DNA from: Bacteroidia bacterium
GTDB taxonomy: Bacteria > Bacteroidota > Bacteroidia > B-17B0 > Aurantibacillaceae
Direction: 5' to 3'
DNA: 49,988 nucleotides
Assembly (NCBI GenBank): GCA_020846335.1
Contig: JADLED010000330.1
Coordinates: forward strand, 1-49,988
Shown here one piece after another: positions 41,786 through 49,988 of the stretch (the first letter of the stretch is position 1; the number at the start of each line of letters is the position of its first letter). The position numbers and the translations under genes were made by a program. Under the pieces are notes generated by a model. The model searched no databases. It saw only the letters and a program-made list of their open reading frames with translations, and was not told where the DNA came from.

Positions 41786-44047
41786 TTATTCTACAATTAC
41801 TTTACTAAACGTTAGTCCGGTCTTTACAAAATAAATTCCTTTTGATAGCTGATCAAAATTTTGAGTGAAGGAATTTGTTTCATTTAATTCAGCTTTGCGT
41901 AAAAGTCTTCCGGTGGCATCAAACAATTCCAAAGTACATAGCACATTGCCTGTAACAGTAATGTGACCCTGTGAAGGGTTTGGATAAATGACAATTGTTT
42001 TTTGAGACAATGTTTGATTTACCAGACCAACACATTCGTTCACCGTAACGGTGATTGCTGCCATGTCCGAACAACCATTGGCTCCGGTTGCTGTAAGCGT
42101 GTAAGAAGTTGTTTGGCTTGGACTAACCACAGTAATGGAGGTTGTGGCGCCATTTGACCATTGGTAGCCCACAATGCCACTTCCAATGTTTACAATTTCT
42201 GCCGACTCGCCCACACAAATAATTTCACTGCTGGCACCTAATTGTATTGATGGAAGCGGTAAAACCTGAACTGTTTGCGAAGTTGAAGCCTTGCAGCCGT
42301 TTGTATTGGTAACTGTTACATTATAAACCGTGTTTAAAGAAGGAGAAACAACCAGAGTTTGATTGCTTGCACCTGTGTTCCATAAATAAGTGCTGCCACC
42401 CTGAGTGAGTACCCAAATTGAAATGCTGCTGCCCAAACACACTGTGTTAGTAGTGTTGCCGTTTTGCAAAACCGGTAGTGGATTAACAACTACAGAAGCG
42501 ACGGCTGAATTCACACATCCATTGCCATCTTTTCCTGTAACAGTATACACCGTTGTGGAAGTTGGTGTAAACGAAATCTGTTGGGCGTTGGAACCTGTGT
42601 TCCATGTATACGTGCTGGCGCCACTTACCTGCAACAAAGCCGAATTGCCAAAACAAACAGCACTGTTTCCACTAACACTGAGTTGAGGTTTAGTCCAAAC
42701 ATAAACAGTATGTGTTGCACTGGAACTACATCCCACCTGAGTGGTCACCGTAACTGTGTAAACGGTGGTTTGTGTTGGACTCACCGATGCAGAGGCTGTG
42801 TTGGCACCACTGCTCCATAAGGCACTTAATCCAACAGGATTGGCAATATTCATCACCACGCTGTTTCCCTGGCAAACATAATCCGACGGTGTTGTAAATA
42901 CCACCGATGGATTTAAGTGTCTGACCACACTGAGCGTTTTGGTTCCTGAACAATTGTAGATGTTGTTATAATTTACCGAATAATCGGTTGTAACTGCAGG
43001 AGACACCACCATTACTGAACCCGTGGCACCACTGCTCCAGGAATAGCTGGTAAGGCCCGGTCCTGTTAGTTGCAGCGTGGCTGATTGCGAAGGACAAATG
43101 TTTAAATTTCCCGAAAGCACCGGAGGTGTAAGATTATTAATCGTTAATTGAACTGATTGCGAGAAGGTGTTAGTGCCTGTATTAACAGTTAATGTATAAG
43201 ATCCCGGAACGCTGGTAGTTACAGCAGCCAGTGTTGAGCCTGAAATACCGCTGGCCAGTGGACCCTGCCATAGGTATGATGAAAACACTCCTTCGGCAGA
43301 CAAGGTAGCCGTACTTGAGCACGAAGTATATGCAGTTGCGGCTACCAAGGCATCACCATTCACTTCCAAAAAAGAAGAAGAACATTGATCATCGTAATAA
43401 CAATAACCAAAGTGCCCGCTAAATGAACAGGAAGATGCAATAACTTCCACTCTCACACAAAAGCCTATGTAAGCCGAAAGATTTACCTGATGCAATACCC
43501 AGTTTGGTGTATAAGATGTTCCATTGGGAGGTCCCGCCCAAAAAGCAGCATCCGGATTTGTTGTGCTGATTGTTTTTGAAATAGTACTTAATGGATTATT
43601 GTTACAATCAAAAAATCTGAATTGGAGAGCGCTCGCATCGCAATAGGAATGTCCACCAGTTTGCATTGAGCCAAAATAAGCGTATTGGTAAATAAAATTG
43701 GCGTTGGTAATTGTAAAGGTTTTAGAAATTTTTGCCATTCCGAAGCTATTGCCATAAAACAGTTGTAAAGCTTTAGTGCCGGCAAATGGGGAGTTGGGTA
43801 TTGTGCCCAAAATGGCATCCAATGTTGGTGTACTAACTACAATCGCTTTAATATTGCTGGTTGCAAAATTACCGGAGTTGGCATTGCACGCGCCGGCAAC
43901 GGCGGTATTTACCGATGAGGTCCATGCCGAAGATACCAATGGTCCTGTGCTCAGACCTTCGAAACCGATATCCACGCAGGGGCTTTGGGCTTGTGCCTTA
44001 ATTGAAACTGCTAATATTGCAATAAGCGTAATGAGTTTTGTTTTCAT
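41786..44047 (-). CDS. T9SS-exported protein with Ig/PKD-like repeats
   Basis: A 753-residue protein with signal peptide MKTKLITLIAILAVSIKAQA. An N-terminal domain of about 220 residues has many Cys and aromatics and looks like a lectin/jelly-roll module. From about 240 on come repeated Ig-like modules of about 80 residues with the motif YxWxxG followed by VxPxxTTxYxVT: LTSYSWSSGATGSVMVVSP, STYTWNTGSNAQQISFTP, STYLWNTGASNQTLVVSP and VGYQWSNGATTSITVVSP. The end is a T9SS type A tail: VIYPNPSQGHITVTGN, LFDATGRLLRKAEL, LSKGIYFVKTG. It is probably a surface adhesin or matrix protein. The repeats are also repetitive at DNA level. Confidence 0.82.
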   Translation of the reverse strand: MKTKLITLIAILAVSIKAQAQSPCVDIGFEGLSTGPLVSSAWTSSVNTAVAGACNANSGNFATSNIKAIVVSTPTLDAILGTIPNSPFAGTKALQLFYGNSFGMAKISKTFTITNANFIYQYAYFGSMQTGGHSYCDASALQFRFFDCNNNPLSTISKTISTTNPDAAFWAGPPNGTSYTPNWVLHQVNLSAYIGFCVRVEVIASSCSFSGHFGYCYYDDQCSSSFLEVNGDALVAATAYTSCSSTATLSAEGVFSSYLWQGPLASGISGSTLAAVTTSVPGSYTLTVNTGTNTFSQSVQLTINNLTPPVLSGNLNICPSQSATLQLTGPGLTSYSWSSGATGSVMVVSPAVTTDYSVNYNNIYNCSGTKTLSVVRHLNPSVVFTTPSDYVCQGNSVVMNIANPVGLSALWSSGANTASASVSPTQTTVYTVTVTTQVGCSSSATHTVYVWTKPQLSVSGNSAVCFGNSALLQVSGASTYTWNTGSNAQQISFTPTSTTVYTVTGKDGNGCVNSAVASVVVNPLPVLQNGNTTNTVCLGSSISIWVLTQGGSTYLWNTGASNQTLVVSPSLNTVYNVTVTNTNGCKASTSQTVQVLPLPSIQLGASSEIICVGESAEIVNIGSGIVGYQWSNGATTSITVVSPSQTTSYTLTATGANGCSDMAAITVTVNECVGLVNQTLSQKTIVIYPNPSQGHITVTGNVLCTLELFDATGRLLRKAELNETNSFTQNFDQLSKGIYFVKTGLTFSKVIVE

Positions 44048-44162
44048 TGTGTGTAATTATTAAATTAAAATTAACCAAATAATTACTCTACCTGAAGGAA
44101 AACGGGCCAATATTGACAATTATTGGGTAAAAGGTATTTCTGAATGAGTGAATGGCTAATTC

Positions 44163-45350
44163 TTACTTAATCACGCCCAGCTCCTTACCCACTTTGGTAA
44201 AGGCAGCAATGGCTTTGTCGAGGTGTTCTTTTTCGTGAGCGGCACTTAACTGAACCCGAATGCGTGCTTTTTCTTTTGGCACTACCGGAAAGAAAAATCC
44301 AATAACATAAATTCCTTCTTCCAATAATTTATCGGCAAATACCTGGGCCAGTTTGGCATCATACAGCATTACCGGTACAATGGCACTGTCGCCTTCACGA
44401 ATGTCGAGTCCGGCGGCTTTTATTCCTTTTTTAAAATAGTTGATGTTCCACTCCAGCTTATCGCGTAATGCAGTAGTTTCGGTTAATAAATCAAACACAG
44501 CTATGCTTGCGCCTACAATGCTTGGTGCCAGTGAATTGCTGAATAAATAAGGACGCGAGCGCTGACGCAACATTTCAATAATTTCTTTTCTGCCCGAGGT
44601 AAATCCTCCCATGGCACCGCCAAGCGCTTTGCCCAATGTGCCAGTGATAATGTCCACACGGCCCATCACATTTTTTGCTTCAATGGTTCCGCGTCCTGTT
44701 TTTCCAATAAAGCCAGAGGCATGGCATTCGTCCACCATAACAAGTGCATTGTATTTATCTGCCAAATCGCAAATTTTATCCAAAGGCGCCACAAAACCGT
44801 CCATGCTAAACACACCATCGGTAACAATAATGCGGTTACGTTGTGCCTGCGAAGCTTTTAATTGCTCTTCCAAATCGGCCATGTCGCAGTTTTTGTAACG
44901 GTAGCGTTGGGCTTTGCATAAACGCACCCCGTCAATAATACTGGCATGGTTTAATTCATCACTTATAATAGCGTCGTTCTCATCAAACAGGGGCTCAAAC
45001 ACACCACCGTTGGCATCAAATGCGGCTGCGTAAAGTATGGTGTCTTCGGTTCCTAAAAAATAGGCAATCTTTTTTTCGAGGGTTTTATGTATGTCTTGTG
45101 TGCCGCAGATAAAACGCACACTGCTCATGCCAAAACCGTGGGTATCGAGTGCTTTTTTAGCCCCTTCAATTACTTTTGGATGCGAGGATAATCCAAGGTA
45201 ATTATTGGCGCAAAAAATAATCACGTCTTTTCCATTTACTTTTACCACGGCATCCATAGGTGTTGTAATTACCCGCTCGCGTTTAAATAAGCCGTTGTTT
45301 TGAATTTCTGACAAGGTGGTTTGTAATTGTTGCTTTAGCTGACCAAACAT
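44163..45350 (-). CDS. kbl: Glycine C-acetyltransferase (2-amino-3-ketobutyrate CoA ligase)
   Basis: A 395-residue PLP enzyme of the alpha-oxoamine synthase family from the ATG at 45350 ([10 protein letters not shown]); the frame is open to 45407 but a TATTTTTG promoter box lies in that extension. Typical blocks are [64 protein letters not shown] and the PLP-Lys motif [13 protein letters not shown]. The match to Kbl is stronger than to BioF or serine palmitoyltransferase. It converts 2-amino-3-ketobutyrate and CoA to glycine and acetyl-CoA in threonine breakdown. The threonine dehydrogenase partner is not in the window. Metabolically it feeds GcvP. Confidence 0.92.
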   Translation of the reverse strand: MFGQLKQQLQTTLSEIQNNGLFKRERVITTPMDAVVKVNGKDVIIFCANNYLGLSSHPKVIEGAKKALDTHGFGMSSVRFICGTQDIHKTLEKKIAYFLGTEDTILYAAAFDANGGVFEPLFDENDAIISDELNHASIIDGVRLCKAQRYRYKNCDMADLEEQLKASQAQRNRIIVTDGVFSMDGFVAPLDKICDLADKYNALVMVDECHASGFIGKTGRGTIEAKNVMGRVDIITGTLGKALGGAMGGFTSGRKEIIEMLRQRSRPYLFSNSLAPSIVGASIAVFDLLTETTALRDKLEWNINYFKKGIKAAGLDIREGDSAIVPVMLYDAKLAQVFADKLLEEGIYVIGFFFPVVPKEKARIRVQLSAAHEKEHLDKAIAAFTKVGKELGVIK

Positions 45351-45373
45351 ATTTTTGTAGTTTATTTTGAAGC

Positions 45374-45381
45374 CAAAAATA
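45374..45381 (-). promoter_or_regulatory. -7 box of kbl
   Basis: TATTTTTG on the minus strand matches TAnnTTTG, 23 bases before the ATG at 45350, and so supports that start over 45407. Confidence 0.5.
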
Positions 45382-45470
45382 GGAATTTCACGAAGATTTC
45401 CCCTCAAAACGAAGAAAAAGTCGTGAATATTAACTATTTCGACACGATTATTTTATTATTTTTACCTGTA

Positions 45471-47306
45471 ATGAAAAATCCGTTTCTCCTGGTTTTTATT
45501 TGTTTTTGTGGCATTTGGGCAAGCGCTCAAACGGGTCCGGGTGGTGTGGGTTCAACCACCAACAATAAATTATGGCTAGATGCTAACAGAGGTGTTACGG
45601 TTTCGGGTACGAGTGTAACCGCCTGGGCCGACCAATCGGGCAATGCCTTTAATGCAGCGCCATCGGCCGTTGTTGCCAGACCTGCTTTTGTTTCCAACTC
45701 GGCCAATGGATACCCCACAATTGATTTTGATGGAACAAACGACGAGTTTTGGATAAACGACAATGCTGCTTTTGATTTAACCCAGTGGCACATTTTTATT
45801 GTGCCTTTAATAGACAATCAAAAAAACTACAATGCATTTTTAGTAAAAGGAAACGACTCTAACGAAAATTATGAAATGCTTGGTTTTAGCGATGCCAGTA
45901 TGCACATGCCAATACTTTACACAGATGCCACCCGCACCTTTCCAAACACAACCACGGCACAATTAACTGCCACCGCCAATATCTTTGAATACTCTTATTC
46001 TTCAGCGGTTGGACGGGATGTGTACAGGAATAATAATAGTATTCATACGGATAATGAAAGTAAAACGCCGTCTACCAACAACTTCAGTCTTTACATTGGG
46101 AATGAAAGAAACACAACAGGACGCTTTTTAGATGGCGATTTGGCGGAGGTGATTATGTACAATGCCCCACTAAATTCTGCTCAACGCATTATTGTAAACA
46201 ATTATTTAGCCGCCAAGTATAATTGCACACTAACCACAAACGACATTTATGTGCAGGACAATGCGGCCAATGGCAATTTTGACCATAACGTTGCCGGAAT
46301 TGGCCGTGTGGATGCAGGCAACATTCAAAACGATTCGCAGGGTTCGGGTGTTGTGCGAATACTTAATCCTGTTGGGCTTGGTAATAATGAGTATTATATC
46401 TGGGGGCATGATAATGGGGCCTTCGGGTCCTACACTACCAGCGATTTCCCTGCAGGACAAGGTGTTCAGGGCAGATTGGTGCGCGTGTGGCGCGGAACGG
46501 AACAGGGTTCTATTACCAGTTTTGATGTACGATTTGATTTAACCGGTTTAGGTTCGGTTACTGCTTCTCACTTACGCTTACTGATTGATACGGATAACGA
46601 CGGAACATTTGCTGACGAAACTACTGCGGGTGGCGGCGTTGTTTCAGGTGCAGCGCTTGTGAGTGGCAATATTTATGGCTTTACCGGTGTTACCGGCCTT
46701 AATAATAATTTGCGCTTTACACTTGGTACCACAAGTTTGGCCGCCACTCCGCTCCCTGTTGAATTAACCGAATTCAGAGTTGCGCCTTTAGGCGATAAAG
46801 CCAAAATTATGTGGAGCACTGCTTCTGAAATTAATCACGATTGGTTTGTGGTTGAACGGTCAGAAGACGGTATAAATTTTGAAGAGGTTTTAAAGGTAAA
46901 AGGCGCAGGAAACAGCAATATTGTCAAATCCTACAACGAAACCGATTATGAGCCTGTCTTAGGCACATCGTACTACCGATTAAAACATGTTTCTACCTCC
47001 GGTGAGTCGGGCTATTCGTCAATTGTAAGTCTTGATTTTAAAAAGGCCTCTCCTGATTTCGAGATTGCTGTCATTCCCAATCCCAGTGATGGGATAATTA
47101 ACGTTGAGATTTCCGGAACAACAGTTAGTAATGCCAACCTCCTTATTCACGATGTTTCGGGTAACTTGGTTGTTTCTAAAACCATTGCCACCGGGCATTT
47201 AGTGAACATTGTTAAGGATAATGGAGAAAAATTAAGTCCCGGTACTTATGTTTTAAACATAAAGGTGGGCAATGAAACCAAAACGCAGAAAATTATTGTT
47301 AAATAG
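45471..47306 (+). CDS. T9SS-exported LamG/concanavalin-like protein
   Basis: A 611-residue protein from the ATG at 45471 with signal MKNPFLLVFICFCGIWASAQ. The N-terminal about 220 residues form a LamG/ConA-like domain: LWLDANRGVTV, VTAWADQSGNAFNA, YPTIDFDGTNDEFW and FSLYIGNERN. A second module has NHDVAGIGR-like text (FDHNVAGIGRVDAGNIQ) and YYIWGHDNGAF. A fibronectin-like segment follows (KIMWSTASEINHDWFVVERS then GTSYYRLKH), and the end is a T9SS tail (VIPNPSDGIINVEIS, VSGNLVV, SPGTYVLNI, ending in IIVK). It should be a surface or secreted protein. The next gene encodes a short paralogue of its C-terminal half. Confidence 0.85.
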   Translation: MKNPFLLVFICFCGIWASAQTGPGGVGSTTNNKLWLDANRGVTVSGTSVTAWADQSGNAFNAAPSAVVARPAFVSNSANGYPTIDFDGTNDEFWINDNAAFDLTQWHIFIVPLIDNQKNYNAFLVKGNDSNENYEMLGFSDASMHMPILYTDATRTFPNTTTAQLTATANIFEYSYSSAVGRDVYRNNNSIHTDNESKTPSTNNFSLYIGNERNTTGRFLDGDLAEVIMYNAPLNSAQRIIVNNYLAAKYNCTLTTNDIYVQDNAANGNFDHNVAGIGRVDAGNIQNDSQGSGVVRILNPVGLGNNEYYIWGHDNGAFGSYTTSDFPAGQGVQGRLVRVWRGTEQGSITSFDVRFDLTGLGSVTASHLRLLIDTDNDGTFADETTAGGGVVSGAALVSGNIYGFTGVTGLNNNLRFTLGTTSLAATPLPVELTEFRVAPLGDKAKIMWSTASEINHDWFVVERSEDGINFEEVLKVKGAGNSNIVKSYNETDYEPVLGTSYYRLKHVSTSGESGYSSIVSLDFKKASPDFEIAVIPNPSDGIINVEISGTTVSNANLLIHDVSGNLVVSKTIATGHLVNIVKDNGEKLSPGTYVLNIKVGNETKTQKIIVK

Positions 47307-47318
47307 GTGTTCTTAAAT

Positions 47319-47326
47319 TACATTTG
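47319..47326 (+). promoter_or_regulatory. -7 box of the gene at 47342
   Basis: TACATTTG matches TAnnTTTG and lies 15 bases before the ATG at 47342; TTG is found 20 bases upstream (47296-47298). This suggests the second gene has its own promoter even though it is only 35 bases after the first. Confidence 0.45.
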
Positions 47327-47341
47327 ATACAAGGCAACTAA

Positions 47342-48013
47342 ATGCAAAAAAATAAACTGTACATACTTTTTTTGGTTTTGCCGTTTTTTTTAAACGCTGG
47401 TAATTCTGTTGTGGAACCACTTAGTCTGGTTAAAACAAGCCGCTATCCGTCCAACCCCATGTATTCAGGAGGTGAAGAGGGTTTTACCGCAGTTTATGAT
47501 GGCAAGCGTGTGATACTGAGCTGGCACGCGAGCTCTAAAAAAAGTTTTGACGTTTATACGGTCGAAAAATCGAAAGATGGCCTTCATTATTTCACAACAC
47601 TAATTGTAAAAGGTGCCGGCCATTCGGCTGCCGAAGCCGGGTTTACCGACATTGATTATTCTCCCTACACCGGTGTTTCTTATTACCGACTCAAACAATG
47701 CGATTATCAGGGCAATATTACCTACTCACCGGTAATGCCTGTTAATTTTAAATATACCAAAGATGGATCGCTGGTGGCAGCCAACCAACAACTGCCCGAC
47801 GAGAGTGAACTATTAAAAATAGAAAACAAAGAAGTTTTGGTATTGGTAAGAGACCCCAAGGGCAACGAATTTACCACAAAAGTAAAAGTTAATAAAGAAA
47901 GTGATAACAAGCTTTACGCTGTTGAAAGTGGCCACAGCCTTGGTAAAGGCACGTATCTTGTTATGGCAGCTTCATCCAATGCCTTAAATTCTCAAAAATT
48001 AATTGTGCGGTAA
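47342..48013 (+). CDS. Short exported paralogue with a fibronectin-like module and degenerate T9SS-like tail
   Basis: A 223-residue protein with signal MQKNKLYILFLVLPFFLNAG. Residues about 55-135 (VILSWHASSKKSFDVYTVEK, then SKDGLHYFTTLIVKGAG and GVSYYRLKQCDYQGNI) are clearly homologous to the fibronectin-like segment of the preceding gene (VVERSEDGINFEEVLKVKGAG, SYYRLKH). The final about 75 residues resemble a T9SS tail (LGKGTYLVMAASS, ending in KLIVR) but lack the NPS motif. So it is a truncated duplicate of the C-terminal half of the neighbour, still with a signal peptide. Function unknown. Confidence 0.75.
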   Translation: MQKNKLYILFLVLPFFLNAGNSVVEPLSLVKTSRYPSNPMYSGGEEGFTAVYDGKRVILSWHASSKKSFDVYTVEKSKDGLHYFTTLIVKGAGHSAAEAGFTDIDYSPYTGVSYYRLKQCDYQGNITYSPVMPVNFKYTKDGSLVAANQQLPDESELLKIENKEVLVLVRDPKGNEFTTKVKVNKESDNKLYAVESGHSLGKGTYLVMAASSNALNSQKLIVR

Positions 48014-48071
48014 GTAGCTCTTTTTATCCGCTAACGCCACAATTAAATCCGAATCATCTCAAAAAACAAAA

Positions 48072-48079
48072 TATATTTG
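48072..48079 (+). promoter_or_regulatory. -7 box of the VOC-protein gene
   Basis: TATATTTG matches TAnnTTTG and ends eight bases before the ATG at 48088, again implying a minimal leader. Confidence 0.5.
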
Positions 48080-48087
48080 CGCTTGTT

Positions 48088-49149
48088 ATGAGCGAATATA
48101 TTATTTCCGGAATTCAGCAGGTAGGCATTGGTGTGGCCAATGTTCACGAAGGTTTTAAATGGTATAACCAAAACTTTGGAATGGACGTGCCCATTTTTGA
48201 AGAAGCCGCCGAAGCCAATTTAATGCTGCCATATACCGGTGGCAAGCCTCATAAACGCCACGCCATTTTAGCCATTAACATGAAAGGTGGTGGTGGTTTT
48301 GAAATTTGGCAATACACCAGCCGCACACCACAGGCCTGTGCATTTACGCCACAGTTGGGCGATTTGGGCCTGTTTTGCGCGAAGATAAAAACCGATAATG
48401 TTGAGGCAAGTTACACTTACCTTAAAAACAATAAGGTGAATTTGCTTGGCACTATTTCTGAAAATCCGGTAGGCAAAAAACACTTTTACCTGAAAGATGC
48501 CTTTGGTAATTTATTCGAAATTATTGAAGACGACAGATGGTTTGCCAAAGGCATGCAACACACCGGCGGTCCGGTTGGCATTACCATTGGCGTGAGCAAC
48601 ATTGAGCGCTCGATTAATTTTTACGCGAACATACTTGGCTACGACAAAATTTTATTTCAGGGCGAAAACACATTTAACGATTTGGCAGTATTGTCCGGAG
48701 GAAACGGAACGTTTAAGCGTGCTATATTAACACACAGTAAAGAGCGCGTTGGGCCATTTTCAAAATTATTTGGCAACAGTTATATCGAATTGGTGGAAGC
48801 TAAAAATTACACGCCCCGCAAACTATTCGAAAACCGCTTTTGGGGCGATTTGGGTTTTATCCATTTGTGCTTCGACATAAAAAACATGGCTGCCTTAAAA
48901 GTTAAATGCGAAAGCGCCGGACATCCCTTTACGGTTGATGGCGGCGCCGGATTTGAAATGGGCGAAGCAGCAGGACATTTTACCTACATTGAAGACCCAG
49001 ATGGTACTTTGATTGAGTTTGTTGAAACCAAAAAAATTCCAATCCTAAAAAAACTAGGTTGGTACCTCGACCTGAGAAAACGCGCACCTGAAAAACCCCT
49101 GCCCAATTGGATGTTAAAAGCACTGGGCATGAACCGTAAAAAACTCTAA
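48088..49149 (+). CDS. Two-domain VOC (glyoxalase/extradiol dioxygenase fold) protein
   Basis: A 353-residue protein with two vicinal-oxygen-chelate modules. The first (about 5-150) has IQQVGIGVANVHEGFKWYNQ and HFYLKDAFGNLFEIIED; the second (about 155-315) has VGITIGVSNIERSINFYANI, IHLCFDIKNMAALKVKCE and FTYIEDPDGTLIEFVE. The metal-ligand positions appear as Glu/His near the ends of each module, but I cannot assign the reaction. The fold covers glyoxalases, dioxygenases and epimerases. The last 35 residues are basic (LRKRAPEKPLPNWMLKALGM). It has its own promoter box and is upstream of the TonB-receptor gene. Confidence 0.85.
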   Translation: MSEYIISGIQQVGIGVANVHEGFKWYNQNFGMDVPIFEEAAEANLMLPYTGGKPHKRHAILAINMKGGGGFEIWQYTSRTPQACAFTPQLGDLGLFCAKIKTDNVEASYTYLKNNKVNLLGTISENPVGKKHFYLKDAFGNLFEIIEDDRWFAKGMQHTGGPVGITIGVSNIERSINFYANILGYDKILFQGENTFNDLAVLSGGNGTFKRAILTHSKERVGPFSKLFGNSYIELVEAKNYTPRKLFENRFWGDLGFIHLCFDIKNMAALKVKCESAGHPFTVDGGAGFEMGEAAGHFTYIEDPDGTLIEFVETKKIPILKKLGWYLDLRKRAPEKPLPNWMLKALGMNRKKL

Positions 49150-49257
49150 GCCACCAAAAAGGGCCTGGCTTAACGATGTGAATTAACAAAATCCACACAA
49201 TTTTTTTATTACATTAGCGTTAATCGCTTGCTAACCATCAATCAATTTATTTAGCCT

Positions 49258-49988
49258 ATGCTACGTCTTCATTCGCTTTTTATCTGTTTGTGTTTATCAG
49301 TTGTTTCTTTGGCGCAAAAACACAGTATTTCGGGTTATGTTAGCGATCGCAAAACGCAGGAAAAACTGATTGGCGCAGTGGTTTACGATGCCCGCAGTAA
49401 ACTGGGCACAAGCACCAATGCCTACGGTTTTTTCAGCCTTACATTGCCACAGGACAGTGTTAGATTAATGGCCTCGTACATTGGCTACAACGCCCAGTTT
49501 AAAACATTTTTTCTCGACAAAAACATCAGCATTAATCTCGATTTGGTGCCCGCCAACGAATTGCAAACTGTAGAAGTGATTGCTTCAGAAAGTGAACGCA
49601 TAGAAGACCGCACCCGCATGAGTACCATTAATATTCCCATTGAACAAATTAAAAAAGTACCGGCACTTTTGGGCGAAGTGGATGTATTAAAAGTGTTGCA
49701 ATTATTGCCCGGTGTAAAAAATGGCGGTGAGGGTTCATCGGGTTTGTATGTGCGTGGCGGAGGCCCCGATCAGAATTTAATTTTACTCGATGGTGCGCCC
49801 ATTTACAATGCCTCTCATTTATTTGGTTTCTTTTCCACCTTTAATGCCGATGCCATAAAAAATGTGGAGCTCACCAAAGGTGGATTCCCGGCGCGCTACG
49901 GAGGTCGCCTGTCTTCTGTTATTGACATTAGCATGAAAGAAGGCAACATGCGTAAATACAATGTGGAAGGCTCAATAGGAATAATTAC
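49258..49988 (+). CDS. TonB-dependent receptor, truncated by the window edge
   Basis: An ATG at 49258 opens a frame that runs to the right edge (about 243 codons). It starts MLRLHSLFICLCLSVVSLAQ, a signal peptide, followed by a CarboxypepD_reg-like domain (HSISGYVSDRKTQEKLIGAV, then NAYGFFSLTLPQ). The plug domain follows: KVLQLLPGVKNGGEGSSGLY, VRGGGPDQNLILLDGAPIYN, ASHLFGFFSTFNADAI and GGFPARYGGRLSSVIDI. The 'LLDGAPIYNASHLFGFFS' block marks the Bacteroidota receptor group with this N-terminal domain. The barrel and possible partners lie outside the window. Ligand unknown. Confidence 0.92.
   Translation, partial: MLRLHSLFICLCLSVVSLAQKHSISGYVSDRKTQEKLIGAVVYDARSKLGTSTNAYGFFSLTLPQDSVRLMASYIGYNAQFKTFFLDKNISINLDLVPANELQTVEVIASESERIEDRTRMSTINIPIEQIKKVPALLGEVDVLKVLQLLPGVKNGGEGSSGLYVRGGGPDQNLILLDGAPIYNASHLFGFFSTFNADAIKNVELTKGGFPARYGGRLSSVIDISMKEGNMRKYNVEGSIGII

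Noticed and set aside
41786..44047. Repeated modules considered as a possible CRISPR or tandem-repeat array
   Set aside because: The repetition follows Ig-like protein modules of about 80 residues within a continuous reading frame; no short direct repeats with unique spacers occur.

Overview
The window is a contiguous piece of chromosome from a Bacteroidota bacterium, probably Flavobacteriia, Sphingobacteriia or a related lineage; genus not determinable by eye. The signs are several secreted proteins with type IX secretion (T9SS) C-terminal tails, two TonB-dependent receptors with CarboxypepD_reg-type N-termini, general lack of Shine-Dalgarno sites, and repeated TAnnTTTG boxes (the Bacteroidota -7 element) just upstream of genes. 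There is no insertion sequence, prophage or CRISPR array. Most genes are housekeeping or lineage-typical, with an accessory patch at the left end and a toxin-antitoxin pair near 31 kb.

Layout. 1-4.9 kb: accessory patch with a truncated dinD, a small unknown gene, an HNH nuclease overlapping a zinc-ribbon gene, a degenerate GyrB-like protein without a TOPRIM domain, and a divergent SWIM zinc-finger protein; then a perfect palindromic repeat. 5-12.9 kb: rpmH, an MsbA-like ABC exporter, a PI-PLC-like protein, an aroK/toxin-23-like/YCII cluster, hemB and a lytic transglycosylase. 12.9-18.6 kb: an Ig-like lipoprotein, a membrane protein overlapping a tandem-thioredoxin gene, a response regulator whose receiver lacks its phosphoacceptor, a SpoIIE-type (PP2C) phosphatase and a small helical protein. 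18.7-24.5 kb: a T9SS-exported predicted beta-helix protein, a TonB-dependent receptor and a divergent canonical PhoB-like regulator. 24.9-30.5 kb: a tandem-YfiR/coiled-coil/PP2C membrane protein, then an AraC regulator divergent from an aldehyde dehydrogenase and its DUF779 partner. 30.5-31.8 kb: higBA and two tRNA-Leu genes. 31.8-35 kb: an HxlR repressor divergent from a bestrophin / beta-carbonic anhydrase / OsmC / Rossmann-oxidoreductase operon. 35-50 kb: a TPR-PP2C sensor, gcvP, a lipoprotein, a stand-alone degenerate receiver, T9SS substrates, kbl, a VOC protein and the start of another TonB-dependent receptor.

How the genes may work together. The strongest theme is signalling: three SpoIIE-type phosphatases with three different sensory or soluble architectures, and three receiver-domain proteins of which two have lost the phosphorylatable Asp. 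No histidine kinase, STAS antagonist or anti-sigma kinase is in the window. Threonine-derived 2-amino-3-ketobutyrate (Kbl) and the glycine cleavage P-protein (GcvP) both act on glycine metabolism. The HxlR-flanked operon joins a predicted anion channel to a carbonic anhydrase and redox proteins. The least familiar items are the GyrB-like pseudo-ATPase next to a SWIM protein, the tandem-YfiR phosphatase, and the pseudo-receiver regulator paired with a phosphatase.
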